In this document: positions 1-6,320 of the stretch, piece by piece | Layout of the letters: the number at the start of each line of letters is the position of its first letter | Position numbering within the stretch: position 1 is the first letter of the stretch | Position numbers and translations under genes: made by a program | NCBI GenBank assembly: GCA_946480705.1 | Contig: CAMLLF010000127.1 | Span: forward strand, 1 to 8,736 | From: an uncultured Lysobacteraceae bacterium | Lineage (GTDB): Bacteria > Pseudomonadota > Gammaproteobacteria > Xanthomonadales > Rhodanobacteraceae | Direction: 5' to 3' | Length of the DNA stretch: 8,736 nucleotides | The notes under the pieces: generated by a model | Databases searched by the model: none | Told to the model about the DNA's origin: nothing | The model's input: only the letters and a program-made list of their open reading frames with translations

Positions 1-97
1 GCTCTACATTGTTGCGCAGCTGGCGCACATTGCCGGGCCAGTCGTGCGACTGCAGCACCGCCATGGCGTCCTCGCCAATCCGGCGCTCCAAAGCGCG
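1..97 (-). pseudogene. Fragment of a sigma-54-dependent response regulator (NtrX-like), runs off the left edge
   Basis: Read on the minus strand, positions 88 down to 2 encode a segment with DAMAVLQ followed closely by WPGNVRQLRNNVE. This is the end of the AAA+ domain of NtrC-family sigma-54 activators, where WPGNVRELRN is a hallmark; the DAMAVLQ and RNNVE wording is closest to NtrX proteins as I remember them. No start codon, ATPase core or receiver domain precedes it. The frame is +1 relative to hslU and the resemblance fades upstream of about position 97. The rest of the protein (Fis-type HTH) would lie left of the window. It is therefore a headless remnant, or the first bases of a different genomic segment joined here. 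Identification as the AAA+ C-terminal segment is firm; NtrX specifically is less so. Confidence 0.6.
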
Positions 98-143
98 AAG
101 CTGAACGCGGTGTACGAGCTTCAGCCGCCGCCGAGGATCGCCG

Positions 144-917
144 TCACGCGGCCTGCTCCAGCACCTGGTCGACGTCGGACGAGTTGCGCAGCGCCTCGGC
201 CTTGAGTTCGTCCTCGTTGAGCAGCTTGCCGGCTTCTTCTTCGAGCAGGATCGGCCAGGCCGCCTTGATCGTGAGCTTGCGCGACTGCGTGCGGCTGCCG
301 GCGAGCGACTGGAACATGCCGCGCAGCTGCTGGCTCATTTCCTCCATGCCCGGCGGCGCGGCGATCTCGACGCCGAGATTCACGTTGGTCTCGAGGTCGA
401 TCTCGCGGTCGTCGAGCTTGCCCTCGCGCAACTGCTTGCGCAGTTTCTGCCGCGTGTCCGAATCGCCGGGGTCGGCCGGCGTCTTTTCCCAGGTGCTGGC
501 GCGCCGCGGCAGCAGCGCGTCGAGGATGCGTTCCTCGGCGCGGTCCTCGGCCGTCGTCTTCACGCGCGCCTTGGCCTGTTCGCGCGTCATCTTCCAGGCC
601 ATGTCGGCGAGGTCGCGCACGATCGACTCGACATCCTTGCCGACGTAGCCGACCTCGGTGAACTTGGTCGCTTCGACCTTGATGAACGGCGCGTTCGCGA
701 GCCCGGCGAGGCGGCGCGCGATCTCGGTCTTGCCCACGCCGGTCGGGCCGATCATCAGAATGTTCTTCGGCGTGACTTCGTCGCGCAGCGACGGCTCGAG
801 CTGCATGCGGCGCCAGCGGTTGCGCAGCGCGATCGCGACCGCGCGCTTGGCGGCGTGCTGGCCGACGATGTAGCGGTCGAGTTCGTTGACGATTTCGCGG
901 GGCGTGAGTTCGGACAT
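144..917 (-). CDS. hslU: HslU (ClpY) ATPase subunit, truncated after its N-terminal half
   Basis: HslU is the hexameric AAA+ unfoldase that feeds the cytoplasmic HslV protease. The 257 residues follow HslU closely: the N-terminal TPREIV segment, Walker A GPTGVGKT at 57-64, the pore loop GYVG at 90-93, and the intermediate (I) domain from about 110 to 240 with its APPGMEEM segment. After ALRN (near residue 245) the expected EQNGIVFIDEIDK-type stretch is missing and 12 unrelated residues lead to a stop. Family members are about 440 aa, so Walker B, sensors 1 and 2, the arginine finger and the C-terminal tail that docks into HslV are all absent, and no frame of the remaining 143 bases supplies them. 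The start at 915-917 aligns with the family start; its ribosome site is weak and it lies 46 bp after hslV. As written, the product could not be an active ATPase. Confidence 0.9.
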   Translation of the reverse strand: MSELTPREIVNELDRYIVGQHAAKRAVAIALRNRWRRMQLEPSLRDEVTPKNILMIGPTGVGKTEIARRLAGLANAPFIKVEATKFTEVGYVGKDVESIVRDLADMAWKMTREQAKARVKTTAEDRAEERILDALLPRRASTWEKTPADPGDSDTRQKLRKQLREGKLDDREIDLETNVNLGVEIAAPPGMEEMSQQLRGMFQSLAGSRTQSRKLTIKAAWPILLEEEAGKLLNEDELKAEALRNSSDVDQVLEQAA

Positions 918-963
918 GCGGTCAGGATTCCGGCAGGGAGGCGCGGCGCGGGGACGTCGGCCC

Positions 964-1530
964 TCAGGCCTGGGTAACCGCGGTCACGGCGCCGTCGAGT
1001 TCCTCGATGGCGATCGAATGGTTGGTGTAGATGCAGATGTCGCCGGCGATCTTGAGCGCGCGTTCGACGATGGTGCGCGCGTCGAGCTCGGTGTTCTCGA
1101 GCAGCGCCTTGGCGGCGGCCTGTGCGTAAGGGCCGCCGGATCCGATCGCGATCAGGCCGTTCTCGGGCTCGAGCACGTCGCCGTTGCCGGAGATCAGCAG
1201 CGAGCTGTCGCGGTCGGCGACCGCAAGCATCGCTTCGAGACGGCCGAGGCGGCGGTCGGTGCGCCATTCCTTGGCCAGCTCCACGGCGGCGCGGACCAGC
1301 TGGTTGCCGTGCTTGGCGAGCTTGTCCTCGAACAGCTCGAACAGCGTGAATGCGTCGGCGGTCGCGCCGGCGAAGCCGGCGAGCACGTCGCCGCGGCCAA
1401 GCCGCCGCAGCTTGCGCGCGTTGGATTTGACGACGGTGTGGCCGAGCGTTACCTGGCCGTCGCCGCCGATGACGACTTTGCCGTTGCGGCGTACCGAAAC
1501 GATGGTCGTCGCGTGAAAACTGTCCGCCAT
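964..1530 (-). CDS. hslV: HslV (ClpQ) protease subunit
   Basis: HslV is the threonine peptidase of the HslUV complex, a dodecameric chamber that degrades proteins unfolded by HslU. I chose the ATG at 1528-1530 because GGAGG lies 4 nt upstream; an earlier in-frame ATG at 1579-1581 would add 17 unconserved residues. The protein is 188 aa. A seven-residue propeptide (MADSFHA) precedes TTIVSVRR, so Thr8 becomes the mature N-terminal nucleophile Thr1. Other expected residues are present: Asp24 (mature 17), Lys40 (mature 33) and Ser131 (mature 124). Conserved blocks [25 protein letters not shown] and [10 protein letters not shown] are intact. The C-terminus is slightly longer than in E. coli. It is the promoter-proximal gene of hslVU. 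Nothing suggests damage here, unlike its partner hslU. Confidence 0.97.
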   Translation of the reverse strand: MADSFHATTIVSVRRNGKVVIGGDGQVTLGHTVVKSNARKLRRLGRGDVLAGFAGATADAFTLFELFEDKLAKHGNQLVRAAVELAKEWRTDRRLGRLEAMLAVADRDSSLLISGNGDVLEPENGLIAIGSGGPYAQAAAKALLENTELDARTIVERALKIAGDICIYTNHSIAIEELDGAVTAVTQA

Positions 1531-1534
1531 GGCG

Positions 1535-1557
1535 CCTCCGGGATGCGAACCCGGAAG
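1535..1557 (-). promoter_or_regulatory. Hairpin sequestering the hslV ribosome-binding site
   Basis: On the minus strand CTTCCGGG pairs with CCCGGAGG (8 bp including one G-T wobble) around the 7-nt loop TTCGCAT. The 3' arm contains the whole GGAGG Shine-Dalgarno, 4 nt before the hslV ATG. A leader stem-loop is, as I recall, known to influence stability and expression of the E. coli clpQY (hslVU) mRNA. Whether this one works similarly is inference. Confidence 0.5.
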
Positions 1558-1584
1558 GTAGGGACGGCGGCGTACTCGCACAAG
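1556..1584 (-). promoter_or_regulatory. Possible heat-shock (sigma-32-like) promoter of hslVU
   Basis: On the minus strand CTTGTG (1584-1579) is followed after 15 nt by CCCTACCT (1563-1556). This loosely resembles the sigma-32 pattern CTTGAA with 11-16 nt spacing to CCCATNT. hslVU is a classical heat-shock operon in enterobacteria, which makes such a promoter expected, but the match is imperfect. It would start transcription very close to the hslV hairpin. Confidence 0.25.
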
Positions 1585-1611
1585 AGCCGCCAGGCACGGG
1601 GCCCGGCGGCT
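1585..1611 (-). terminator. Candidate intrinsic terminator after the DUF3050 gene
   Basis: AGCCGCC at 1585-1591 pairs with GGCGGCT at 1605-1611. After an A/C mismatch, GGC and GCC extend the stem around the loop ACGGG. It begins 22 nt beyond the stop of the 1634-2440 gene and is followed on the minus strand by TCTTGT, a weak U-rich tract. It would separate that gene from hslV. Confidence 0.4.
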
Positions 1612-1633
1612 GACGGTTGCGAAGCGCGTTCGG

Positions 1634-2440
1634 TCAGAATGCCGCGCCGGCGCGGCGCGGGCTGCGCGAGAGGCGGCCGAGCAGCTTGGCCGTGCCGTCC
1701 CAGAGTTCGCGGCGCGTGGTCAGGCTCGCGATCGCGGCCTTGCGGACGGCGTCGACGAGTTCGGGTTCGCGCGCCAGCGCGCGGTCGATGATGGCTTCGG
1801 CCGCGGGTCCGTGCGCATCGCCGTCGAGTTCGATGTGACGGTCGAGGTAATACACGAACGACGGCGCCTGCAGGCGGTCGAGTCCCCAGCTGTCGAGCAG
1901 ACGCTGGAACATGCCCGGAATCACGTTCTCGCGGCCGTAGAAGAAATTGGCCATGACGACGAGCGTGCGTTCGCCGATCGCGACGCGCAGCGTGTGCGTG
2001 ACGAAATCGATGACGCAGGCCGGCGCGCCGACGCGGCCGAGCGCGTTCTCGACCGGAACGCGGTCGCGCACGAGCGTCAGGAACTGCTGGAACTGCCGCG
2101 TGTCGGCGCCGACTTCGCGCATCGCCGCGAGATAGAGATCGAGATGGCTGATCGGATGGCCGTCCGGGCCCGTGTCCGTCTCCTCGCCGAGGATGATCTC
2201 GTTGATGAGGTGCGCCGCTTCTATGTCCGGCGGCGGCATCCACGGCAGGTCGACGCAGGTGAGGTCGCGCTGCAGGCGCTTGGCCAGGGACATGAAGTCC
2301 CAGACCGCAAAGACGTGGATCTGCATGAATGCACGCAGCGAATCCATATCGCGGATTGCGTCGAAGACGCGGTGCGTGTGCAGGGCGTCGCGCAGTTCAC
2401 GCACGTCCGGCGTGAAGACCTGTTCGAGTAATGCGGACAC
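1634..2440 (-). CDS. DUF3050 family protein, heme-oxygenase-like fold
   Basis: A 268-residue soluble protein resembling the DUF3050 family of the heme-oxygenase-like superfamily; several relatives in that superfamily are diiron oxidases or oxygenases, but the function of this family is not known to me. I chose the GTG at 2438-2440 because GAGGAGG sits 8 nt upstream; the open frame to 2575 adds a low-complexity leader without a ribosome site. Characteristic segments are [16 protein letters not shown] (42-57), INEIILGEE (79-87), [16 protein letters not shown] (162-177) and [16 protein letters not shown] (196-211). His42, Glu81, Glu87, Glu170, His201, Asp205 and His209 are plausible metal ligands by analogy with heme-oxygenase-like diiron enzymes, an inference from spacing only. 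No signal peptide or membrane segment is seen. It lies upstream of hslV with a possible terminator between, so co-transcription is uncertain. Confidence 0.85.
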   Translation of the reverse strand: MSALLEQVFTPDVRELRDALHTHRVFDAIRDMDSLRAFMQIHVFAVWDFMSLAKRLQRDLTCVDLPWMPPPDIEAAHLINEIILGEETDTGPDGHPISHLDLYLAAMREVGADTRQFQQFLTLVRDRVPVENALGRVGAPACVIDFVTHTLRVAIGERTLVVMANFFYGRENVIPGMFQRLLDSWGLDRLQAPSFVYYLDRHIELDGDAHGPAAEAIIDRALAREPELVDAVRKAAIASLTTRRELWDGTAKLLGRLSRSPRRAGAAF

Positions 2441-2645
2441 GGCTGACTCCTCCTCATGAAGGCGCGGAACCGCCGGAAGCCGCCACGGCATCCGGTGTCG
2501 CGCCGTACTACGTGTTGCGATGCCTTGCTGCCGCAGCGTTGCGGCCCCCCTCCCTCCTGTCGCCGGCACGGACATCGCCGGGCCGGTGTCGTTTCGACGC
2601 CCGCGCGTGATCGCGCGACCGCTGCGAGGCCCTTTGCGCGTGGCC

Positions 2646-3158
2646 TCAGCCGTTCTGGTACAGCGGATAGAGACTGCCTTCCTCGCGCTCGATGCGCTGC
2701 ACGAGCAGCGTGCCGACGTGACGGTAGTCGGCGATGAACGCGCCGCGCGCAGCGGAGGTCACGACCGGCTGCTGGTATTTCTTGACGAAATCGATGACGC
2801 CGCGCGCGATCGCGTTCATCTCGCGGCGAAAGTCGCGGATCAGATTGAAGTTCTCTTCGTCGTCGCGCAGCGTGTATTCGACGTAGTTGTAGAAGCGCAC
2901 GTTCTCGGCGAGCAGGTGCGCTTCGAGTTGCGACTTGAAGGCGAGCAGTTGAGCCGGCAGCAGATCCCAGCGATCCCGTTCGGGCAGGAGTCCGATCTGC
3001 TCGTAGGCATGCACGAGTTCGCGATGGTCATGGGTGAGCTGCGGCACGAGCTGCGCGTCGTAGCGCGGCGCATGCGGGCTTCCGTGCGTCAGCGGCCTTG
3101 CTGCCGGTGCCGGCGTGGGCGCCGGTCGGCCGAACAACTTGCGTATGGCTGCGAACAT
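2646..3158 (-). CDS. Hemerythrin-like (HHE-type) domain protein, paralog A
   Basis: A 170-aa protein. Residues 1-11 (MFAAIRKLFGR) form a short basic, amphipathic-looking segment, and a Pro/Ala-rich linker runs to about residue 32. A four-helix hemerythrin-like domain follows: helix A with HDH (43-45), helix B with HLLAE (His81, Glu85), helix C around 104-128, and helix D ending in EREEGSLYPLY (157-167). Hemerythrins bind O2, NO or iron through a diiron site. Here helix C has no histidine and the usual helix-D histidine position is Arg155, so several standard ligands are missing and a normal site is doubtful. The start at 3156-3158 has GGGAG 5 nt upstream. It is about 72% identical over 93 core residues to the gene at 3421-3948. 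An AT-rich promoter region lies upstream. The family assignment is good; the cellular role is unknown. Confidence 0.85.
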   Translation of the reverse strand: MFAAIRKLFGRPAPTPAPAARPLTHGSPHAPRYDAQLVPQLTHDHRELVHAYEQIGLLPERDRWDLLPAQLLAFKSQLEAHLLAENVRFYNYVEYTLRDDEENFNLIRDFRREMNAIARGVIDFVKKYQQPVVTSAARGAFIADYRHVGTLLVQRIEREEGSLYPLYQNG

Positions 3159-3233
3159 GCGGGCTCCCGGGACCAGGCCGCCGCACGGACTGCGGGCGTG
3201 GCACCGATCCTAGCAGCACGAAACTAAATTTCA

Positions 3234-3261
3234 ATCGTATACGTATTACCGAAATCGTCAT
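3234..3261 (-). promoter_or_regulatory. Candidate promoter of hemerythrin paralog A in an AT-rich region
   Basis: The stretch 3219-3280 is clearly AT-rich in an otherwise GC-rich window. On the minus strand ATGACG (3261-3256) and TACGAT (3239-3234), 16 nt apart, each match four of six sigma-70 positions. Transcription would begin near 3227, giving a leader of about 70 nt. Other -10-like hexamers (TATTAT, TAATAC) occur nearby, so the exact choice is uncertain. Confidence 0.3.
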
Positions 3262-3276
3262 AATAAAAAAGCGATA

Positions 3277-3294
3277 TTGTGGAACGCATCACAA
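3277..3294. promoter_or_regulatory. CRP/FNR-family-like operator dyad
   Basis: TTGTGGAACGCATCACAA has perfect 5-bp arms (TTGTG and CACAA) around 8 nt. It matches the CRP core TGTGA-N6-TCACA at all but one position. Its centre lies about 58 bp upstream of the proposed start of transcription for hemerythrin paralog A, near the spacing used by class I CRP activators. The regulator is unknown; CRP, Clp or Vfr-like proteins are candidates. Confidence 0.4.
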
Positions 3295-3357
3295 GTCCGG
3301 TGAGCCGTTCCGCCGCCGTTTCCGTTCTTCGCGGACGTATGTCTGCGCGCGAGCCCG

Positions 3358-3399
3358 AAAAACGAAACGGCCCGCCGCCCCGGTGGGGCGGCGGGCCGT
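3358..3399 (-). terminator. Intrinsic terminator after hemerythrin paralog B
   Basis: A perfect 15-bp GC stem (3367-3381 with 3385-3399, arm ACGGCCCGCCGCCCC) encloses a 3-nt loop. On the minus strand it is followed by TTTCGTTTTT. It lies 21 nt beyond the stop of the 3421-3948 gene. The U-rich tract on the minus side only makes the orientation clear. Confidence 0.9.
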
Positions 3400-3420
3400 C
3401 GACAGGCGGCTACGTATGGA

Positions 3421-3948
3421 TCAGGTCGGCATGTACAGCGGATACAGGTTGCCTTCCTCGCGCTGGATGCGCTGCACGAGCAGGCCGCCGACCGTGCGGT
3501 AGTCGGCCAGGAAGCCGTGCATCAGGCTGTCGGCGTCGCCGTGGGCCTGGTACTTCTTCACGAAGTCGATGACGCCGCGCGCGATCGTGTTCATCTCGCG
3601 GCGGAAGTCGCGAATCAGCGAGAGATTTTCCGCGTCGTCGCGCAGCGTCGATTCGACGTAGTTGTAGAAGCGCACGTTCTCGGTCAGCAGGTGCGCTTCG
3701 AGACGCGTCTTGAATGCGGTCAGCAGCGCCGGTATTTCGTGGAAGCGCCGCGCTTCGTAGGTGCGCCCGATCTGTTCGAACAGCGCCACGAGTTCCTGGT
3801 GATCGTTCTTGAGCGCCGGCACGAGACCCGAGTCGTAGCTCGGCGCACGCGGCGGCGGCGCGCCGACGCCCGAGCGAATGCTGGGTGCGGCCGGTGCAGG
3901 GGTGGGCTTGTTCGGTTGGCCGATGAGTCTGCGCAGCATGTCGAGCAT
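3421..3948 (-). CDS. Hemerythrin-like (HHE-type) domain protein, paralog B
   Basis: A 175-aa paralog of the gene at 2646-3158. The start at 3946-3948 is fixed by GGAGG 4 nt upstream; the open frame reaching 4926 is antisense to the exporter operon and is not coding. The layout is the same: a basic amphipathic-looking N-terminus (MLDMLRRLIG), a Pro/Ala-rich linker to about residue 36, and a hemerythrin-like domain from about 42. Helix A has NDH (48-50) where paralog A has HDH. Helix B has His86 and Glu90. Helix C lacks histidine, and helix D has Arg160 followed by Glu164 and Glu165 before the LYPLY end. Helices B and C, with RFYNYVE and RDFRREMN, are nearly identical in the pair, while helix A and the A-B loop diverge. 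A strong terminator follows, so it is probably monocistronic. Role unknown; oxygen, NO or iron sensing are family-based possibilities. Confidence 0.85.
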   Translation of the reverse strand: MLDMLRRLIGQPNKPTPAPAAPSIRSGVGAPPPRAPSYDSGLVPALKNDHQELVALFEQIGRTYEARRFHEIPALLTAFKTRLEAHLLTENVRFYNYVESTLRDDAENLSLIRDFRREMNTIARGVIDFVKKYQAHGDADSLMHGFLADYRTVGGLLVQRIQREEGNLYPLYMPT

Positions 3949-4189
3949 GGTTCCTCCGATACCGCGCGGTTCACGGCGGTCTGGCAATGACCGCAGCCCG
4001 ATCCGCGAAGCGCATCGGGACTGACGGATTCGTAGACCACACGCCAATGAACGGTCGGTGGTCCCTGGCGACAACGAAATGCGAGCCGTGCAAGCGTACT
4101 CAAACGCGCGTCGGAAAAATATGTCGAAACGGACGTATGTGACGAAGTCCACTATTTTCCCGACGTGTGTGGCGGATGGTCGCAGCCGC

Positions 4190-4217
4190 TTGAGCATTCC
4201 ATCACGAATGGTATGTA
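4190..4217 (+). promoter_or_regulatory. Candidate promoter of the exporter operon with a possible TetR operator
   Basis: TTGAGC (4190-4195) and TATGTA (4212-4217) are 16 nt apart and resemble sigma-70 -35 and -10 boxes, about 30 nt before the first start codon. The spacer holds an inverted repeat, CATTC-N6-GAATG (4195-4210). A dyad in this position is typical of TetR-family operators, and a TetR gene is second in the operon, so autoregulation is plausible but unproven. Confidence 0.4.
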
Positions 4218-4245
4218 ATGCAGACGCATCGACCGGAGACCGCGT

Positions 4246-4611
4246 ATGAATACCTGGCTGGCCGCCGCGGCGGCCGTCGCGTTCGCGACGTTTCTCATCC
4301 ATACCTTCGTCGGCGGCCGCGAGATCGCGCGTCCGCTGCTCGCCGCGCGCGACTTGCCGCGCATCCCGCGGCTGACGGCCTACTACTGCTGGCATATGGT
4401 CACGATCCTGCTGCTCGCCATGAGCGCCGCGCTCGGCTGGACCACCGCGCATGCCAACACGCCGCTGGCCGTGCTGATGTTGGTGCTCGCGCTCGCCTTC
4501 ACGGCGTTGAGCCTCGCGCTCGTCGTCGCCTACCGCGTGCGTCCGTGGTATCTGCCGCAATGGAGTCTGTTCGCGGCGATCGCTGCGCTGACCGGCCTGG
4601 GTCTCGCCTGA
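4246..4611 (+). CDS. Small four-helix membrane protein of unknown function
   Basis: A 121-aa hydrophobic protein with four predicted membrane segments at about 3-20, 46-66, 73-96 and 104-120. Between the first two is a conserved-looking HTFVGGREIARPLL segment (19-32) and a Tyr-Tyr-Cys-Trp-His cluster at 46-50. I do not recognise a named family. The ATG is preceded by GGAG 7 nt upstream. It is the first gene of the operon, and its stop codon directly abuts the GTG of the TetR gene (TGA-GTG), which suggests translational coupling. It may be an accessory subunit of the exporter or an unrelated target of the same regulator. The sequence alone does not decide. Confidence 0.8.
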   Translation: MNTWLAAAAAVAFATFLIHTFVGGREIARPLLAARDLPRIPRLTAYYCWHMVTILLLAMSAALGWTTAHANTPLAVLMLVLALAFTALSLALVVAYRVRPWYLPQWSLFAAIAALTGLGLA

Positions 4612-5172
4612 GTGCCGCGGCGTACCGACGTCGACTGGATTGCGGTCGGTCTGGGACTGCTGGTCGAACACGGCCACGCGCGGCTGACCGTGGCCGACCT
4701 CTGCGCGCGCTCGGGCCGGACCAAGGGCTCGCTGTATCACCACTATCCCGACATGGCCGCGTTTCGCGCCGCACTGCTCAATACGTGGCGCGAGCGCCAT
4801 ACCGTGCGGCTGATCGAAGAAGCGGAGCGCGAGGCCAACGTCGACGGCAAGGTGCGCGTCCTCGACGCGCTCGCGCACGGCCTCGACCTGCCGCTGGAGC
4901 GCGCGATACGCAACTGGGCCGCGCATGGAGCGCAGGCCCGCGAGGTCGTGCAGGCCGTGGATCGCGAACGCATCGCCTATCTCATGCGGCTGTGTCGGGA
5001 AGAGGGCTGCAGCGCGGCCGAGGCGCGCGATCAGGCCACGCTGACCTACGCGCTGTTCCTCGGACTGCAGCAGCTGTTCGGCGAGGACGAGCAGGCGGTG
5101 CTGCGCCGGCTGTCGCTGCAGGTCGAATTCGTACTGCCGCGGCCGGCAGCCGCCAAAGGACGCCGCGCATGA
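4612..5172 (+). CDS. TetR/AcrR-family transcriptional regulator
   Basis: A 186-aa one-component regulator. Residues 25-52 form the TetR helix-turn-helix with LTVADLCARSGRTKGSLYHHYPD, a close match to the family's recognition helix (KGSLYHHF pattern). The remaining two-thirds is alpha-helical and would bind a ligand and dimerise; the ligand cannot be predicted. It begins with GTG immediately after the stop of the upstream gene and has no clear ribosome site, so it probably depends on translational coupling. Its last codons overlap the permease start by ATGA. Placement inside an exporter operon with a dyad in the operon promoter suggests a repressor of its own operon, as is common for TetR proteins paired with transporters. 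Confidence 0.93.
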   Translation: MPRRTDVDWIAVGLGLLVEHGHARLTVADLCARSGRTKGSLYHHYPDMAAFRAALLNTWRERHTVRLIEEAEREANVDGKVRVLDALAHGLDLPLERAIRNWAAHGAQAREVVQAVDRERIAYLMRLCREEGCSAAEARDQATLTYALFLGLQQLFGEDEQAVLRRLSLQVEFVLPRPAAAKGRRA

Positions 5173-6320
5173 CGCTCGACGCCTCGCGCGTATCCGGCAC
5201 GAGCCTGCTCGCCTGGCGCAACCTGAGCCACGACCGCGCGCGCTTCGTCGTGACGCTGGTCGGCGTGCTGTTCGCGGTCCTGCTGATGGGCGTCGAACTC
5301 GGCCTGCTGCTGGGCTTCGCGCGCACGACCTCGGGCCTCGTCGACCACACCTCAGCCGACCTCTGGGTCACGCCGGCCGGCACGACCAACGTCGACATCG
5401 CCGGACGGCTCGACGAGCGGCGCCGCTACGAGGCGCTCGCCGTGCCCGGCGTGGCCTCGGTCGACATGCTGATGATGCAGTTCGCGTTCTGGCGCAAGCC
5501 CGACGGCGGCACCGAAAGCGTCAGCATGGTCGGCTTCAATCTCGCGACGGGTCAGGGCCGGCCCTGGAATCTCGTCGAAGGACGGCTCGAGGACCTGCAG
5601 CAGGACGACGCGGTCATCGTCGACCGGCTCTATGCGGCCAAGCTCGGCGTCACCGCGCTCGGCCAGACCGTCGAGATCAACAACCGGCGCGCGCGCGTCG
5701 TCGGGTTCACGGCCGGCATCCGCACGTTCACGCAAAGCCCCTACGTGTTCACGACGCACAGCAACGCGCAGCGCTTCACGTTCTTCCGGCCCGACCAGAC
5801 CACATATCTGCTCATCACGCTGCAGCGCGGCGCCGACGCGGCGCGCGTGCGCGACGCGGTGCAGGCGCGGCTCGGCCGTGTCGACGTCTGGTTCGCCGCC
5901 GATTTCGCGCGCGCGGCGCAGCGCTACTGGCTGATCACGACGGGCGCGGGTTCGGCGCTGTTGCTCGCGGCGCTGCTCGGTCTCGTCGTCGGCATCGTCA
6001 TCGTCGGCCAGACCTTGTACGCAACGACGGTCGACCGCCTGCCCGAATACGCGACCCTGCGCGCGATGGGCGCGCCCAACCGCTATCTGTATCGCGTGAT
6101 CCTGAAGCAGGCGCTGATCAGCGCCGTGTTCGGCTTCGCCGGCGGCATGGTGCTCGTCGGCTTCGTCGTCGCCGCGAGCGCCGGCAGCACGGTCGCAGTC
6201 GCGATGCCGGTGGAGCTCATCGGCGTGCTCGCGCTGCTGACGCTCGGCATGTGCGCGCTCGGCGCGCTCGTGTCGATCCGCCGCGTCACGCGCATCGATC
6301 CGACCTCGGTGTTCCAATGA
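5169..6320 (+). CDS. ABC transporter permease, FtsX/DevC type
   Basis: A 383-aa inner-membrane permease of the MacB/FtsX superfamily, most like DevC proteins. Membrane segments are at about 25-49, 256-282, 313-336 and 349-370, with a large periplasmic domain between the first and second, the standard four-helix layout. The cytoplasmic coupling segment EYATLRAMGAPNRYLYRVIL (293-312) is the family hallmark (a GA motif that contacts the ATPase). The start overlaps the TetR stop (ATGA) with AAAGGA 8 nt upstream. The same frame stays open 951 nt further upstream, but that is a GC-bias artefact overlapping two other genes. The stop again overlaps the ATPase start. DevBCA/MacAB relatives are mechanotransmission exporters that drive substrate from the periplasm outward; the substrate here is unknown. 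Confidence 0.93.
   Translation: MTLDASRVSGTSLLAWRNLSHDRARFVVTLVGVLFAVLLMGVELGLLLGFARTTSGLVDHTSADLWVTPAGTTNVDIAGRLDERRRYEALAVPGVASVDMLMMQFAFWRKPDGGTESVSMVGFNLATGQGRPWNLVEGRLEDLQQDDAVIVDRLYAAKLGVTALGQTVEINNRRARVVGFTAGIRTFTQSPYVFTTHSNAQRFTFFRPDQTTYLLITLQRGADAARVRDAVQARLGRVDVWFAADFARAAQRYWLITTGAGSALLLAALLGLVVGIVIVGQTLYATTVDRLPEYATLRAMGAPNRYLYRVILKQALISAVFGFAGGMVLVGFVVAASAGSTVAVAMPVELIGVLALLTLGMCALGALVSIRRVTRIDPTSVFQ

Noticed and set aside
1528..1611. tRNA-like pattern: T-arm lookalike CCGGGTTCGCATCCCGG with acceptor-like arms around it
   Set aside because: The distance between arms is about 10 nt too short, there is no D-arm or anticodon arm, position 58 is C instead of A, and no CCA follows. 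It is better read as the hslV leader hairpin.
886..1791. Long plus-strand open frames antisense to hslV and hslU
   Set aside because: Composition is Arg/Gly/Ala-rich and they mirror conserved minus-strand genes. They are codon-bias shadows.
2602..2647. Small hairpins (CGCGCG-TGAT-CGCGCG and GAGGCC/GGCCTC) after hemerythrin paralog A
   Set aside because: Stems are only 6 bp, no U-run follows on the minus strand, and one overlaps the stop codon. Not enough to call a terminator.
3331..4141. 11-bp direct repeat CGGACGTATGT at 3331 and 4131
   Set aside because: Repeats of this length are expected by chance in a window this size, and the two copies do not lie at equivalent positions.
4058..4249. 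A 63-codon open frame in the gap upstream of the exporter operon, considered as a peptide precursor
   Set aside because: It starts with a non-ATG codon without a ribosome site, runs through the promoter-like region and overlaps the first operon gene. No leader or core peptide pattern is visible.
3421..4926. A 501-codon open frame on the minus strand reaching far upstream of hemerythrin paralog B
   Set aside because: The part beyond 3948 is antisense to the small membrane protein and TetR genes, crosses a promoter-like region and has low-complexity translation. A strong ribosome site fixes the start at 3948.
4218..5168. Upstream open extension of the permease frame
   Set aside because: It overlaps two better-supported genes in another frame and is Arg/Ala-rich, typical of a GC-biased shadow. 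The permease starts at 5169 with an ATGA overlap.
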